This document shows positions 8,271-16,885 of a stretch of DNA of 64,000 bases, one piece after another (the stretch's first letter is position 1; each line of letters opens with the position of its first letter). Where the stretch lies: contig CAYNPO010000007.1 in assembly GCA_964399165.1 (NCBI GenBank), positions 62,001-126,000 of the forward strand, in the 5' to 3' direction. The position numbers and the translations under genes were made by a program. Under the pieces are notes generated by a model, which was not told the origin of the DNA, did no database searches, and saw only the letters and a program-made list of their open reading frames with translations. This DNA comes from UBA6144 sp964399165 (GTDB lineage Bacteria; Bdellovibrionota; Bacteriovoracia; Bacteriovoracales; Bacteriovoracaceae).

Positions 8271-9572
8271 CTATTCCCACAGCATGTTAAACGGGCTGAA
8301 GCGCGCCTGCACGCCGGGCCCGATGAAATCCAAGAAGGCTTCCTTGCCCGGGATGAACACATCCAGCACCGCCCAACGGCCTGAGCCGCCGGCCTGGTGC
8401 CACTCCACCGGCAACTCCTCGCCCTGCCAGCGCACTTTCCACGCGCCGTCGGCGGGGATGTGCACTTCAAAACGCTTGTGGCGGGTGTCGATGGTTTTAC
8501 TGATGATGGTGCCGTCGGGTCGCTTTTGGACGTCGGTGATGACCCGGGGGCGCCGGCCTTCCCGCAAAGTGATGGCGGAGGGAACGTTCACGCCGCCGGC
8601 GAGGCGGGCGAATTGGCGCTCGAAGAAAACCTGGTAAGGAGCAGGATCGAGGTCCAAGCCCGGGGCGGACTCGAGGAAGCGCTCCCACAGGTGTACCGAG
8701 CTCAGGCGAAAGCCGTGCCAGTGGCCCTTGGGATAGCGCTCGAGCTTGGGACACTCCTCCAGCAGTCGCTCGAAGAGGTTGAGGCGCCATTGGCAGACGA
8801 GCTTGAGTTCGGCGGCGGAATGGGGGGCCTCCTGGGCGCGGTCCTCTAGCAGATAGTCAGGGCCTTTGTACTTGGTGAGGGAGGGAAAAGAGCTCTTCTC
8901 TTTCACCAGAGTGGTCTCTTCCAAGGCCTTGCGGACTTCGTCGGCCGTGGGCGCTTTCAGGGCCAGCAGCTTCTCCAACGGTTCCAGGGCGTTCACCGTC
9001 TCCATCTCATCCATGCGTTGGGCATTGCCGCCGGGCCCGGTGTCCGGGCCCATAAAGGGGTAATGGAACTCCGGGTGGGCGTGCAACCAGGCGAAGTAGC
9101 GCACGATCAGGCGCGGGTCTTCGCGAAGCGGGTTGGTCTTGGGAGTGAATCCGCCCATGTTCACATGGCAGCCGCCCTCGGTGCCGCCTTTCACTCCGTA
9201 CCACCAGTTGCGGTAGGTGACCAGGCCCGCGTTGGCCGCGCCCTCGAACATGGGAGCGTTCACTTCCTCCACGTGGCGGAAGAGGCAGGGAGGCGTCTTG
9301 GTTTCAATGGAGCCGGGGTCCATGGTGACGAAGAACTGCGTCTCGCCTTTCTTGTCTTTCACTTCGAACTGCACATGGTTCCACACGTCCACGCTTTCCA
9401 CCACGCGCCCGCCGAGGAGTTTGGCGGTGGCATCGGCCGCCGCACGCATCATTTCGCGTTTCTTGGGCGTGTCGGAGGTGGAGACAAAGCCGGGTTCGGT
9501 CCACCAATCGGGAGTGGTGAAGGTCTGCTCAAAGCCGAAGCTCAGGTTGTCGCTCAGGAACTTGGCGTTCAA
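8271..9572 (-). CDS. Stand-alone DUF2126-like protein (possible glutamine-synthetase-fold ligase)
   Basis: A 433-residue protein. TMDPGSIE, then GTEGGCHVNMGGFTP, then a block ending NAQRMDE match in order and spacing what I recall of DUF2126 (DPGVIE ... GGGNHVTLGG ... QAPRVDE), a domain normally fused behind a transglutaminase-like domain in much larger proteins and thought to resemble glutamine-synthetase-fold carboxylate-amine ligases. No transglutaminase part is present here. The start is probably a TTG at 9572-9570 that overlaps the aminotransferase stop (TTGA), with GGAG eight bases before it, implying translational coupling. The family match is from memory and needs a profile search. 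Confidence 0.6.
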   Translation of the reverse strand: MNAKFLSDNLSFGFEQTFTTPDWWTEPGFVSTSDTPKKREMMRAAADATAKLLGGRVVESVDVWNHVQFEVKDKKGETQFFVTMDPGSIETKTPPCLFRHVEEVNAPMFEGAANAGLVTYRNWWYGVKGGTEGGCHVNMGGFTPKTNPLREDPRLIVRYFAWLHAHPEFHYPFMGPDTGPGGNAQRMDEMETVNALEPLEKLLALKAPTADEVRKALEETTLVKEKSSFPSLTKYKGPDYLLEDRAQEAPHSAAELKLVCQWRLNLFERLLEECPKLERYPKGHWHGFRLSSVHLWERFLESAPGLDLDPAPYQVFFERQFARLAGGVNVPSAITLREGRRPRVITDVQKRPDGTIISKTIDTRHKRFEVHIPADGAWKVRWQGEELPVEWHQAGGSGRWAVLDVFIPGKEAFLDFIGPGVQARFSPFNMLWE

Positions 9573-10765
9573 TGCAGTTTCTCCAGGGCGCTTCGCACGC
9601 GCCGGACCGCCTCCGTGATCTTCTCCTCGCTGGTGGCGTAGGAGAAGCGCAGGTAATCGGGCGCGCCGAAAGAGCCGCCGGGGGTGAGCGCCACGTGGGC
9701 CTGATCCAGGAGCCACAGACATAGGTCCTTGGCGTCCTTGATGGTGGTTTTACCGTCGGACTTACCGAAGTACCAGGAGACGTCGGGGAAGAGATAGAAG
9801 GCACCACCGGGGTTGTTCACGCGCACGTGGGGGATGTCCTTGCACAAGCGCACAATGAGGTCCCGGCGCCGCTGGAAGGCCTCCTTCATGGGCGCCACGG
9901 CCTCTCGAGGGTCGGCGTCCAAGGCGGCGATGGCCGCGCGCTGGGTAATGGAGCACGCGCCGGAGGTGAATTGTCCTTGGGCCTTGCCACAGGCCTGGGC
10001 GATTTCCAGGGGAGCCCCGATGTAGCCTAAGCGCCAGCCGGTCATGGCGAAGGCCTTGGAGAGGCCGTTCACCGTGATGGTGCGCGGGTAGAGTTCGGGA
10101 ATGGCGGCGATGGAGAAGTTCTTGCCCTCGAAGTTGATGTGCTCGTAGATCTCATCGGAAATGATCACGATGCGGGGGTGCCTTTTGAAGACTTCGCCCA
10201 GGGCGCGCAACTCAGCCTCGCTGTAGGTGGTGCCGGTGGGGTTGCACGGGCTGGAGAAGAGACAAACCTTGGTCTTGGGGGTGATGTGTTTTTCCAGGAT
10301 GGCGGGAGTGAGCTTGAAGTCGGTCTCGATGCCGGTGCGGGCTTCCACGACGGTGCCTTCGAAGAGCTGCACCATCTCGGAGTAGCTGACCCAGTAGGGC
10401 GCGGGCAAGAGCACCTCGTCTCCCGGATCCACCAGGGCCATGATGACGTTGATGATGGATTGCTTGGCGCCGGTGGAAACCACGATTTGTCCTGGCATGT
10501 AGTCCAGGCCGTTGTCCCGCTTGAACTTGCGGCAGATGGCCTCCTGCAGGTCTTTGTATCCCGGAACCGGCGTGTAGTAAGAGTAGTCCTTGTCGATGGC
10601 CTCCTGGGCGGCCTTCTTCACGAAGGCCGGCGTCTTGAAGTCCGGTTCCCCCAGGCTCATGTTGATGACGTCCACGCCCTTTTCCTTCAGCTCATTGGCC
10701 CGGCGGCTCATGGCGAGGGTCTCGGATTCGGCGAGGCGGTTGATCCGTTGGGAGAGCAGGCTCAT
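9569..10765 (-). CDS. Pyridoxal-phosphate aminotransferase, aspartate aminotransferase type (class I, Ib-like)
   Basis: A 398-residue fold-type I aminotransferase, likely transferring amino groups between aspartate and 2-oxoglutarate. Visible features are the INMSLGEPDF N-terminus, the YTPVPG loop, NPTG near 175-178, SDEIY near 203-207 and SKAFAMTGWR, where K237 binds PLP, followed by the phosphate-contacting arginines. The ATG at 10765 has AAGGAAACC just upstream. Its stop codon overlaps the start of the DUF2126-like gene, so the two enzymes may act together. Prephenate or other acceptors cannot be excluded. Confidence 0.92.
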   Translation of the reverse strand: MSLLSQRINRLAESETLAMSRRANELKEKGVDVINMSLGEPDFKTPAFVKKAAQEAIDKDYSYYTPVPGYKDLQEAICRKFKRDNGLDYMPGQIVVSTGAKQSIINVIMALVDPGDEVLLPAPYWVSYSEMVQLFEGTVVEARTGIETDFKLTPAILEKHITPKTKVCLFSSPCNPTGTTYSEAELRALGEVFKRHPRIVIISDEIYEHINFEGKNFSIAAIPELYPRTITVNGLSKAFAMTGWRLGYIGAPLEIAQACGKAQGQFTSGACSITQRAAIAALDADPREAVAPMKEAFQRRRDLIVRLCKDIPHVRVNNPGGAFYLFPDVSWYFGKSDGKTTIKDAKDLCLWLLDQAHVALTPGGSFGAPDYLRFSYATSEEKITEAVRRVRSALEKLH

Positions 10766-10794
10766 GGGAGGTTTCCTTGGTGGAGGTGGCGCCC

Positions 10795-11226
10795 CTATTG
10801 TAGGAAACGGCGGAGGTTTGCGATAGTGGGGGCCGCCTGGGCCGGCGTGATGTTTTTGCTGGCAAACTCCGTCATCTGCAGCCACGGGGGGTTTTCGCGC
10901 TTTGGGTCATCGGCGTAGCGCGGGAAAAGGTGCCAATGCACGTGGTCCACTACGTTGCCCAGGGAGCATAAATTCATCTTGTGTGGCCCCATGGCCCGTT
11001 CCACGGCGCGCTGGGCGGTCAAGAGTTCCTGGAAGACCGCGGCGGAAACCTCAGCAGTGAGGCCGGTCATTTCCCGTTCATGCCCCTTCAGAAGGAGCAC
11101 GGAATAACCCGCGTAGTACTGGTGCTCTCCCAAGAGCCACCAGGAGTTGGGGAACTCGTGGATCAGGTAAGGGTACTCCCCCCGTTTGAGCGCGGCTTCC
11201 CTTTCACACAATGGGCACACGGGCAC
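10795..11226 (-). CDS. HIT-family nucleotide hydrolase/transferase
   Basis: A 143-residue histidine-triad protein: HVHWHLFPRY at 95-104 gives the HxHxH catalytic motif. A CPLC pair at the N-terminus probably binds zinc. Members hydrolyse or transfer nucleoside-phosphate conjugates. The first in-frame start is a GTG at 11226; a second GTG at 11220, five bases after AGGGAGG, is at least as likely. The 5' end overlaps the upstream oxygenase gene. Confidence 0.9.
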   Translation of the reverse strand: MPVCPLCEREAALKRGEYPYLIHEFPNSWWLLGEHQYYAGYSVLLLKGHEREMTGLTAEVSAAVFQELLTAQRAVERAMGPHKMNLCSLGNVVDHVHWHLFPRYADDPKRENPPWLQMTEFASKNITPAQAAPTIANLRRFLQ

Positions 11227-11809
11227 CTCCCTGCAAAAACCAACCGGTCAACGACCGCCGTTCCCGGCGGGCGGGCAAGACTTCATGGGGGAATTCCGCG
11301 CTGATAAAGCACGCCAGCGTCCCTCCGTAGGGGAGGACACGGCACAACTCGGCCTCGTTTTGATACAAGACCAGCTCTCCGCCGTCTTGCTCCTCCCAAG
11401 CGGGGTTGAGGTACAGGATCAACGACACGGTCCGACGGGATTCGTCCCGGTGCCGGTCCAGGTGGCGGCGGTAGAAAGCTCCCGGCGGGTAAGCCGCCAA
11501 GTGTGCCTCGAATTCTTGCAGGCCCAAAAAGAGCTCCCGGTTAAGGCGCAGGCGCAGGCTTTCCAAGCGCGCCTCCACCTGGGCCAACTGCCCGGGCCAG
11601 CCTCCTGCAGGCAACCAGGAGGTCCGGTCCCCCCGAATGTCGCTGTCGCGCACGGCGCCCTGGGCGCGCCCCACCTTGGCGTCCTGGAAAGGTAGTTCGG
11701 AGAACGATGCCTGGAGTTCCTCCACCTGGGAGGCGGACAGCCAACCCGGCACCACCGCGTAACCGCGCTCGCGCAACTCTCCCGTGAGCGCGTCGTCAGG
11801 CGATCGCAT
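11204..11809 (-). CDS. 2-oxoglutarate/Fe(II) dioxygenase, SM-20/prolyl-4-hydroxylase type
   Basis: A 201-residue oxygenase. RRHLDRH supplies H116 and D118, FPHEVLP supplies H175, and RRERRSLTGW gives the 2OG-binding arginine about ten residues later, the normal SM-20/PHD layout. It would hydroxylate a protein or small molecule, using 2-oxoglutarate and oxygen. It overlaps MATE upstream by 14 bases and HIT downstream by about 20, so it sits inside a compact minus-strand operon running from def. Substrate unknown. Confidence 0.88.
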   Translation of the reverse strand: MRSPDDALTGELRERGYAVVPGWLSASQVEELQASFSELPFQDAKVGRAQGAVRDSDIRGDRTSWLPAGGWPGQLAQVEARLESLRLRLNRELFLGLQEFEAHLAAYPPGAFYRRHLDRHRDESRRTVSLILYLNPAWEEQDGGELVLYQNEAELCRVLPYGGTLACFISAEFPHEVLPARRERRSLTGWFLQGGARVPIV

Positions 11810-13106
11810 GGACTCTCCTCCAAGCGAGGGTGAAGAGGGTCACGGCCACGAGCCCCAAGGACGTGGCCAGCCCGATCCACAGGCCCTGACCTTGCCACCC
11901 GCCCGCATGGGCCAAGTAGTAACCCATGGGGATACCGATCAGCCAGTAGCCCACAAACACCACCACGGATACCGGACGAGAAATACCCACACCACGCAAA
12001 ATGGCGGCGAGGGTGACTTGGGCGCCGTCGAAGACTTGGAAAACGGCCACCCAGAACAGCAGGTGGATGCCATAAGCCAGGACCGCCGCTTCGGGGCCGA
12101 AGAGTCCGAGCAGGGGCGCGGGAATCAGGGAGAATACCAAACCCGAGCAGGCCATGAAGCCCACGCTCAGGGCGAGGCCCGTCCAGGCGTAACGCTTGAG
12201 CATGAGCAGATTCTTCTCTCCGTAGGCATGACCCACCTTGACCCCCACCGCGCTGGAGATCGCCATGGGGATCATGAATGTGCAGGAGGCCAGGGTGAGG
12301 GCGAGGCTGTTGGCGGCAGTTTGGACATCACCGAATTTGCCCACGAACATGGTGACCGAGCAAAACGCCGTGACCTCGAAGAAAAAAGCCACGGCGGTGG
12401 GGCCGCCCAGCTGCCAGGCTTCCCGGATGAACGTTCGGTCGAGCGCGCAGTGCTTGAGCACCACGGGAAGCAGGGGCAGGAGGAGGGCCAGTCCCATGCT
12501 CCAGCGAACCAGGCAGCTCGCCCAGGCAAGCCCGTTCACTCCCAAGGCGGGAAAACCATGGTGGCCGAAGACTAAGGCCCAGTTGAACCACAGGTTAAGC
12601 AGCACCGCCACCAGAGAGGTGCCGTTGGCAAGCCACGTGCGCTCGTGGGCCTGCAGCCATTCGCGCAGGGACGTGTAGACGAATGCCCCGGGAATCGAGA
12701 GGGCGGTGATGCGGATGTAATCCACCACGTGGACGGTGATTTCCTGCGAGTACTCCATCAAGGGGACGAGATAGGCCGCCAACCAAGTGAGGAGTGCGAA
12801 GGGGAGAGACAAGAGAAGGGCATAGACCAGCGAACTGGTGGCCAGCTGGGCAGTGCTCTTGCCCTCACCGCGCCGGCGTGCCACCAAGGGAGAGATGGCG
12901 AACTGAAACGCCAACCCCACCACGAACACGGGATTGGCGAAGGCCACCGACAGGCCGATGGCCGCCAGGGCCACGGTGGAATGCTGAGTGGCGATGAGCA
13001 TATCGCCGGCGCCGATGAGCATGAGCCCAAGTTGCCCCGCCATGACGGGGAAGGCGAACCTCAGCAACTCGCCCAGAGTGCGGCGGCGGGTGAGCCGTTC
13101 AGACAT
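11796..13106 (-). CDS. MATE-family multidrug/metabolite exporter
   Basis: A 436-residue membrane protein with about 12 hydrophobic segments in two homologous halves, the NorM/DinF/YeeO layout. Such proteins export cationic drugs or metabolites in exchange for Na+ or H+. The length is normal. The gene overlaps def upstream by 8 bases and the oxygenase downstream by 14, indicating one transcript. The substrate is not predictable. Confidence 0.92.
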   Translation of the reverse strand: MSERLTRRRTLGELLRFAFPVMAGQLGLMLIGAGDMLIATQHSTVALAAIGLSVAFANPVFVVGLAFQFAISPLVARRRGEGKSTAQLATSSLVYALLLSLPFALLTWLAAYLVPLMEYSQEITVHVVDYIRITALSIPGAFVYTSLREWLQAHERTWLANGTSLVAVLLNLWFNWALVFGHHGFPALGVNGLAWASCLVRWSMGLALLLPLLPVVLKHCALDRTFIREAWQLGGPTAVAFFFEVTAFCSVTMFVGKFGDVQTAANSLALTLASCTFMIPMAISSAVGVKVGHAYGEKNLLMLKRYAWTGLALSVGFMACSGLVFSLIPAPLLGLFGPEAAVLAYGIHLLFWVAVFQVFDGAQVTLAAILRGVGISRPVSVVVFVGYWLIGIPMGYYLAHAGGWQGQGLWIGLATSLGLVAVTLFTLAWRRVHAIA

Positions 13107-13653
13107 CGTCTTGTTCCGGGGCGGCGGGAAGGTGGAATTGCTGGAACTCTTCCTGGAAACTCAGAAGACGAGTATCCTGGATACGGTCCACGTAAAGTTT
13201 GCCCCAGAGGTGGTCGAGCTCGTGCTGGACCACGGTGGCGAGGAAATTTTCCGCCACTAGTTCGCGTTCCACACCTGTCTCGTCCCAATAGCACACCTTG
13301 ACCTTGCGTGGGCGCTCCACGTAGCCGCGCAGCCCGGGAACGGAAAGGCAACCTTCCCAGAACCCCTGCGGGGTGGGATCGAGCACCTCGATGCGCGGAT
13401 TGATGAAGGTGGTGAGGGTCAGTGATTCTTCCGAGCCATAGCGGTTGGTGCCCGCGGGCAGTTCAATCACCGCCAATTGCAACGATTCCCCGATCTGTGG
13501 AGCCGCCAGGCCGATACCTCCATGATGGCGCATGCTTTCGGGCATGTCCCGGAGGAGCTCCCGGAAGGCCTGCCCTTGCAACTCGGCGCGGGTCAACGGT
13601 CGCGCCTCCTGGCGCAAAAGGGGGTGTCCCATACGAATGAGTGGGCGAATCAT
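13099..13653 (-). CDS. def: Peptide deformylase
   Basis: Removes the N-formyl group from nascent proteins. The 184-residue product has all three family motifs: GIGLAAPQ at 46-53, EGCLS at 100-104 (metal-binding Cys) and QHELDH at 143-148 (two metal histidines and the catalytic Glu). It leads the minus-strand run def, MATE, 2OG-oxygenase, HIT. Its association with a MATE exporter is unusual; def more often sits with fmt. Confidence 0.96.
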   Translation of the reverse strand: MIRPLIRMGHPLLRQEARPLTRAELQGQAFRELLRDMPESMRHHGGIGLAAPQIGESLQLAVIELPAGTNRYGSEESLTLTTFINPRIEVLDPTPQGFWEGCLSVPGLRGYVERPRKVKVCYWDETGVERELVAENFLATVVQHELDHLWGKLYVDRIQDTRLLSFQEEFQQFHLPAAPEQDDV

Positions 13654-13706
13654 GGGGGAATCCTACCTTCTCTCAACCGGCGGCGGAAGGTTGCCGATGA
13701 GAAGAC

Positions 13707-14363
13707 ATGGCCCATTACCTGCCCAAAGTGCTCGCCCTCCTGCTGGTGCTGTCCCCGCTCTCAGCCTACGCCACGCGCGTGGTGCAACAGCGCGAGCCAA
13801 TTTTCCCGGTCAATACAGACAAGCTCCTCCAAGGTGAGGTGCATTACTCACGCCTAGGCGGCACCGCGGAAGCCCTGGCCAAATACGATGGGCTGCCTGA
13901 ACTCGATGGGGCCGGCCTCCTGGAAGCCGGCCAACGCTACGTCTACACCAAGACCGCGTTCGTGGTGGATAAACCGGTGGGCTTTTTCAACCACACCCAG
14001 CTAGTCGACGAGCGCTGGGTAGCACGCTTCCACACCGGCCGCCTTACTCGCCAGTCGGAGGGAATGTACCGGCACGAGGGGGGCGAGTTACACATCGATT
14101 TCGACTCCGATGACTTGAGCAGCGTGAGGCGCCCTCGCGTGATGCACGCCATTTCCCAGTCACGACGACTCGACCCGGTCAGTGCAAGCAGCTTCTCGGC
14201 GGTCACCATGCTTGAGACGGATCCCCGCTTGCGCCCTTTGGCCTTCAGCGTGGCCAATCACGTGTCTCTTTCACCCACCAAAACCCTGGTGGTGGTGTAT
14301 TCCCTACGTCGGACCGAGGGGATCTCCCCTACTGACCTGGCGGAGAAATTTCGCAGCTTCTAA
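13707..14363 (+). CDS. Secreted protein of unknown function
   Basis: A 218-residue product. The N-terminus MAHYLPKVLALLLVLSPLSAYA is a clear signal peptide. The mature part is mixed alpha/beta in appearance, with no cysteines or repeats I can name. It is divergent from def. Its TAA overlaps the stop of the convergent hibernation-factor-like gene (14360-14363). Confidence 0.75.
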   Translation: MAHYLPKVLALLLVLSPLSAYATRVVQQREPIFPVNTDKLLQGEVHYSRLGGTAEALAKYDGLPELDGAGLLEAGQRYVYTKTAFVVDKPVGFFNHTQLVDERWVARFHTGRLTRQSEGMYRHEGGELHIDFDSDDLSSVRRPRVMHAISQSRRLDPVSASSFSAVTMLETDPRLRPLAFSVANHVSLSPTKTLVVVYSLRRTEGISPTDLAEKFRSF

Positions 14364-14683
14364 GCGGCGGGGCGGGAGTAGCGCCAGCGCCGGTGGACAC
14401 GGTCAGTATGGGAGTGCTTGAAGTCCGTGAGCATCCGGGTGACCTTGCCGAACGCTTCCCCCAGACAAAGCATGAAGTTCTCCCCTTCTCCCACCGCCCA
14501 CCAGTCATGGCCAAGGGCATGCAATAGCACCTTGGCCCGGCAGCGCTGGGGTTCTTGCTGGAAACGCACTTGAACGTCTCCCCCTCTGGGAAGTAGGCGG
14601 CGAAGTTTGTTGGCTTCGTAAGCGGTCCTTTGCTCAAGCCAAGAGGAGGGGGGGATGTTGAGCCAATTGACGGAGATGTTCAT
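14360..14683 (-). CDS. HPF/RaiA-like ribosome-hibernation or sigma54-modulation protein
   Basis: A 107-residue product resembling the short HPF/YfiA family: an MNISVNWLNI opening strand, a basic helix (ANKLRRLL), VQVRFQQEPQRCRAKVLLHALGH, then EGENFMLCLGEAFGKVTRML and a histidine/arginine-rich tail. These proteins bind the 30S decoding centre in stationary phase. The start is ATG 14683, directly behind a near-perfect AAGGAGGTCCTT; an in-frame TTG at 14698 is inside that site. Similarity is by pattern only. Confidence 0.65.
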   Translation of the reverse strand: MNISVNWLNIPPSSWLEQRTAYEANKLRRLLPRGGDVQVRFQQEPQRCRAKVLLHALGHDWWAVGEGENFMLCLGEAFGKVTRMLTDFKHSHTDRVHRRWRYSRPAA

Positions 14684-14774
14684 AAGGACCTCCTTCAACC
14701 CATTATCTCCTCACGAACGGGTATCGTCAGGAGACAGGAGCACGATAACCAGCGCATCCAAGCCAAATCTGGGT

Positions 14775-15515
14775 TCAGCGGGTGAGGGCCTCAAGAGCGC
14801 TGGCGAAGCAACTAGAAGAGGGCCGCCAGTAAGTAGGATGGGAAATCGTTTCGATACGCCGGAAGATCGTGCCGCCATTGGCGATGGGAGAGCGCTCCAG
14901 CACGGTACCCGGGGTAAGCCGGGGGTCCAAAAGTTGGTCATAGGAATAACCGTGAAAGTTGCGGTTGAAGGCGTCCACGATCCAGCGTTTCCCATCCACC
15001 TCGACCACGCAAATGGCGTGGTTCTGAACCCTGCTGCCTTGGTAAGCGTTGACGTAGACATAGCGGTTGTCGATGCCCGCTTCCCTGAGCAAAAAATGCA
15101 TGAACAAGGCATTTTCTCGGCACACGCCTCGGCCACAAGATAGGTAACTGCTCAAGGGAATGTCCGCACCCTGGGAGGTATAGCCGCGCAGGTGCTGGAG
15201 GTAAGAGGCATCCTCCCCTCCTGGTAGGACGTCTCGGTTCAAGTAATGCCGCAGCCGTTCGATCTTCTCCCAAATGGGGATCTCCAAAGCGCCAATCCGG
15301 CGCGCCTCCGCCCGCAGGGGGTCAAAGGCCCGGTCGTCGAAGTTAAGGATGAAATCCGGCTGCTGCCCTCCGAAGGAGGCGGAGCCCTGGACCACGGAGT
15401 TCGACGGAAGTTCCACCTCCCCTCCGCGTGTGATGACGTAATTGCTGGGATTGGGAGGAGGGGACCATCCCGCCAGGGGCCAAACCACCAGCGCCATGAG
15501 CAGAAATGCGCGCAT
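14775..15515 (-). CDS. Secreted transglutaminase-like cysteine hydrolase
   Basis: A 246-residue protein with a signal peptide (MRAFLLMALVVWPLAG). The transglutaminase-like core has the catalytic triad in order: C132 in RGVCRENA, H166 in QNHAIC and D181 in WIVDAF. It would act on periplasmic or external protein or peptidoglycan crosslinks. I chose the ATG at 15515 because it starts the signal peptide and follows AAAGGGGGA; the open frame extends 19 codons further upstream without support. Confidence 0.85.
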   Translation of the reverse strand: MRAFLLMALVVWPLAGWSPPPNPSNYVITRGGEVELPSNSVVQGSASFGGQQPDFILNFDDRAFDPLRAEARRIGALEIPIWEKIERLRHYLNRDVLPGGEDASYLQHLRGYTSQGADIPLSSYLSCGRGVCRENALFMHFLLREAGIDNRYVYVNAYQGSRVQNHAICVVEVDGKRWIVDAFNRNFHGYSYDQLLDPRLTPGTVLERSPIANGGTIFRRIETISHPTYWRPSSSCFASALEALTR

Positions 15516-15649
15516 TCCCCCTTTACGGATTTTCGGGGTCGGAAATGCAGTGTCTAAAGTTTGGACGGCCACGCCCCCTCAACCCCCCGGAACCCCCTGC
15601 CCGTCCATGGCACGGCTTTTGGATATAAGACCGGCACAGGGAGAACTTT

Positions 15650-16027
15650 ATGAAATCGGTATCCATCCCCCATATCCTCGGCCTTGGCTTCCTTCTGCTG
15701 GCCCTGAACTTCTTCGGCCATTACGCCCGTGCCGCGGAAGGCGCCATCCACTGCGAAACCGCCTACGGCGAGAAATCCTTCCGCATTGAGGACGAGCGCG
15801 TGGTCTTCACGAAAGAAGTCGACGCCGGTCGCTCCATCTCGTCAGTGGAAATGGTACGCACCGAAAAGCGCCACAGGGGTTTCGACAAAATCATGAACCT
15901 GCAGGGCCTCAAACACCGCATTCACATCGAGAACCCCGCAAGCCTGAGCGAAGTGGACGACTATATGGTCATCACATCCCCTAAGGGCCATGAAATGACT
16001 TACCCCCTCTCCTGCCGCAAGGCTTGA
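15650..16027 (+). CDS. Small secreted protein of unknown function
   Basis: A 125-residue product with a signal peptide ending at ARA (residues 1-28). The mature part of about 97 residues has two cysteines (HCETA and LSCRKA) near its two ends, which could form one disulfide. GGGAGAA precedes the ATG. A strong terminator follows at 16053. No family recognised. Confidence 0.75.
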   Translation: MKSVSIPHILGLGFLLLALNFFGHYARAAEGAIHCETAYGEKSFRIEDERVVFTKEVDAGRSISSVEMVRTEKRHRGFDKIMNLQGLKHRIHIENPASLSEVDDYMVITSPKGHEMTYPLSCRKA

Positions 16028-16052
16028 GACCGGCCTTCCCCCCTGCCGGAAC

Positions 16053-16086
16053 GGGGCCCCCATGATGGCGGGCCCCTTTCTTTTTT
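16053..16086 (+). terminator. Rho-independent terminator
   Basis: GGGGCCC at 16053-16059 pairs with GGGCCCC at 16070-16076, with three further inner pairs. The stem is followed by TTTCTTTTTT. It ends the transcript of the small secreted protein. Confidence 0.85.
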
Positions 16087-16126
16087 GGCTTTGCCAACCT
16101 CGATTCCCGCCTTCTAAGCTTTTTCC

Positions 16127-16885
16127 ATGCACATCTTTCTTCTGTTTCTGCTCACGCATGCGGCGTGGGGGTCCCAACGTCCGGCTTCCTACACGGACCT
16201 TCTCGATTACGTGATTGAGGCCCCCAATCAAGCCCGCACTGGCGCTTGCCTCTACATGGGTTCCACCGGGGCCATGGAGATCCTGGCCAACAAGAAGCTG
16301 GGGCTCAAACACCAGCGGCCGGGCGATCGCTTCGACCTGTCCGAGCGCTTCCTCATCCACGCCCCCTCTCGCGGCGGCGGCAGCCACCACATCCAGGGGG
16401 CCCTGGCCAAATTCAATGGCCGTGCGGTCCACGCGTTGGAGCTCCCCTGGGAGGTGGACGATGAAGACGAGAGCGTGGGCCAGGTCATGTGGGAGTACCC
16501 GGAGGATTTCTCCGACCTTCCCCGCATCAGCGTCCCCAGGGTGGAAACCACCCGCCTCTTCGTGCGCGGGCAGACCCGCTGGTCCACCGGCGTGCTGAGC
16601 GCCCGGGACGTCGAGACGGTCAAGCAGGCCCTGTGGCAGCACAAGTCCCCGGTGGTCATCAACTACAATGACAACAACTTCTGGCACGTGATCGTGGTGG
16701 TTGGATATGACGACAACCTCCAGGACGCCGCCTGCTACGACCTCGAGGACGAGGCCGTGTGCGAGGAGAACCAGGACGGGGCTCTCTACGTGCGCGACTC
16801 CTTCGGCGTGCGGGTGGAATCCCGGGACGCGGACTGGTTCCGCGTGAAGGGCAATGCTGCCTTCGTGGTGAAGTTGGCTGAATGA
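16127..16885 (+). CDS. Secreted papain-like (C1-type) cysteine protease homologue
   Basis: A 252-residue protein with a short signal peptide (MHIFLLFLLTHAAWG). The order of papain-family residues is present: Q35 (oxyanion hole) and C41 in NQARTGACLYMGSTGAME, H187 in FWHVIVVVGYDD, and YVRDSFG at 222-227 where papains have KNSWG. The usual catalytic Asn is therefore Asp 224, and the tryptophan after the Cys is missing, so this is a divergent or altered-specificity member. There is no obvious propeptide. The stop overlaps the next ATG (ATGA). Confidence 0.7.
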   Translation: MHIFLLFLLTHAAWGSQRPASYTDLLDYVIEAPNQARTGACLYMGSTGAMEILANKKLGLKHQRPGDRFDLSERFLIHAPSRGGGSHHIQGALAKFNGRAVHALELPWEVDDEDESVGQVMWEYPEDFSDLPRISVPRVETTRLFVRGQTRWSTGVLSARDVETVKQALWQHKSPVVINYNDNNFWHVIVVVGYDDNLQDAACYDLEDEAVCEENQDGALYVRDSFGVRVESRDADWFRVKGNAAFVVKLAE

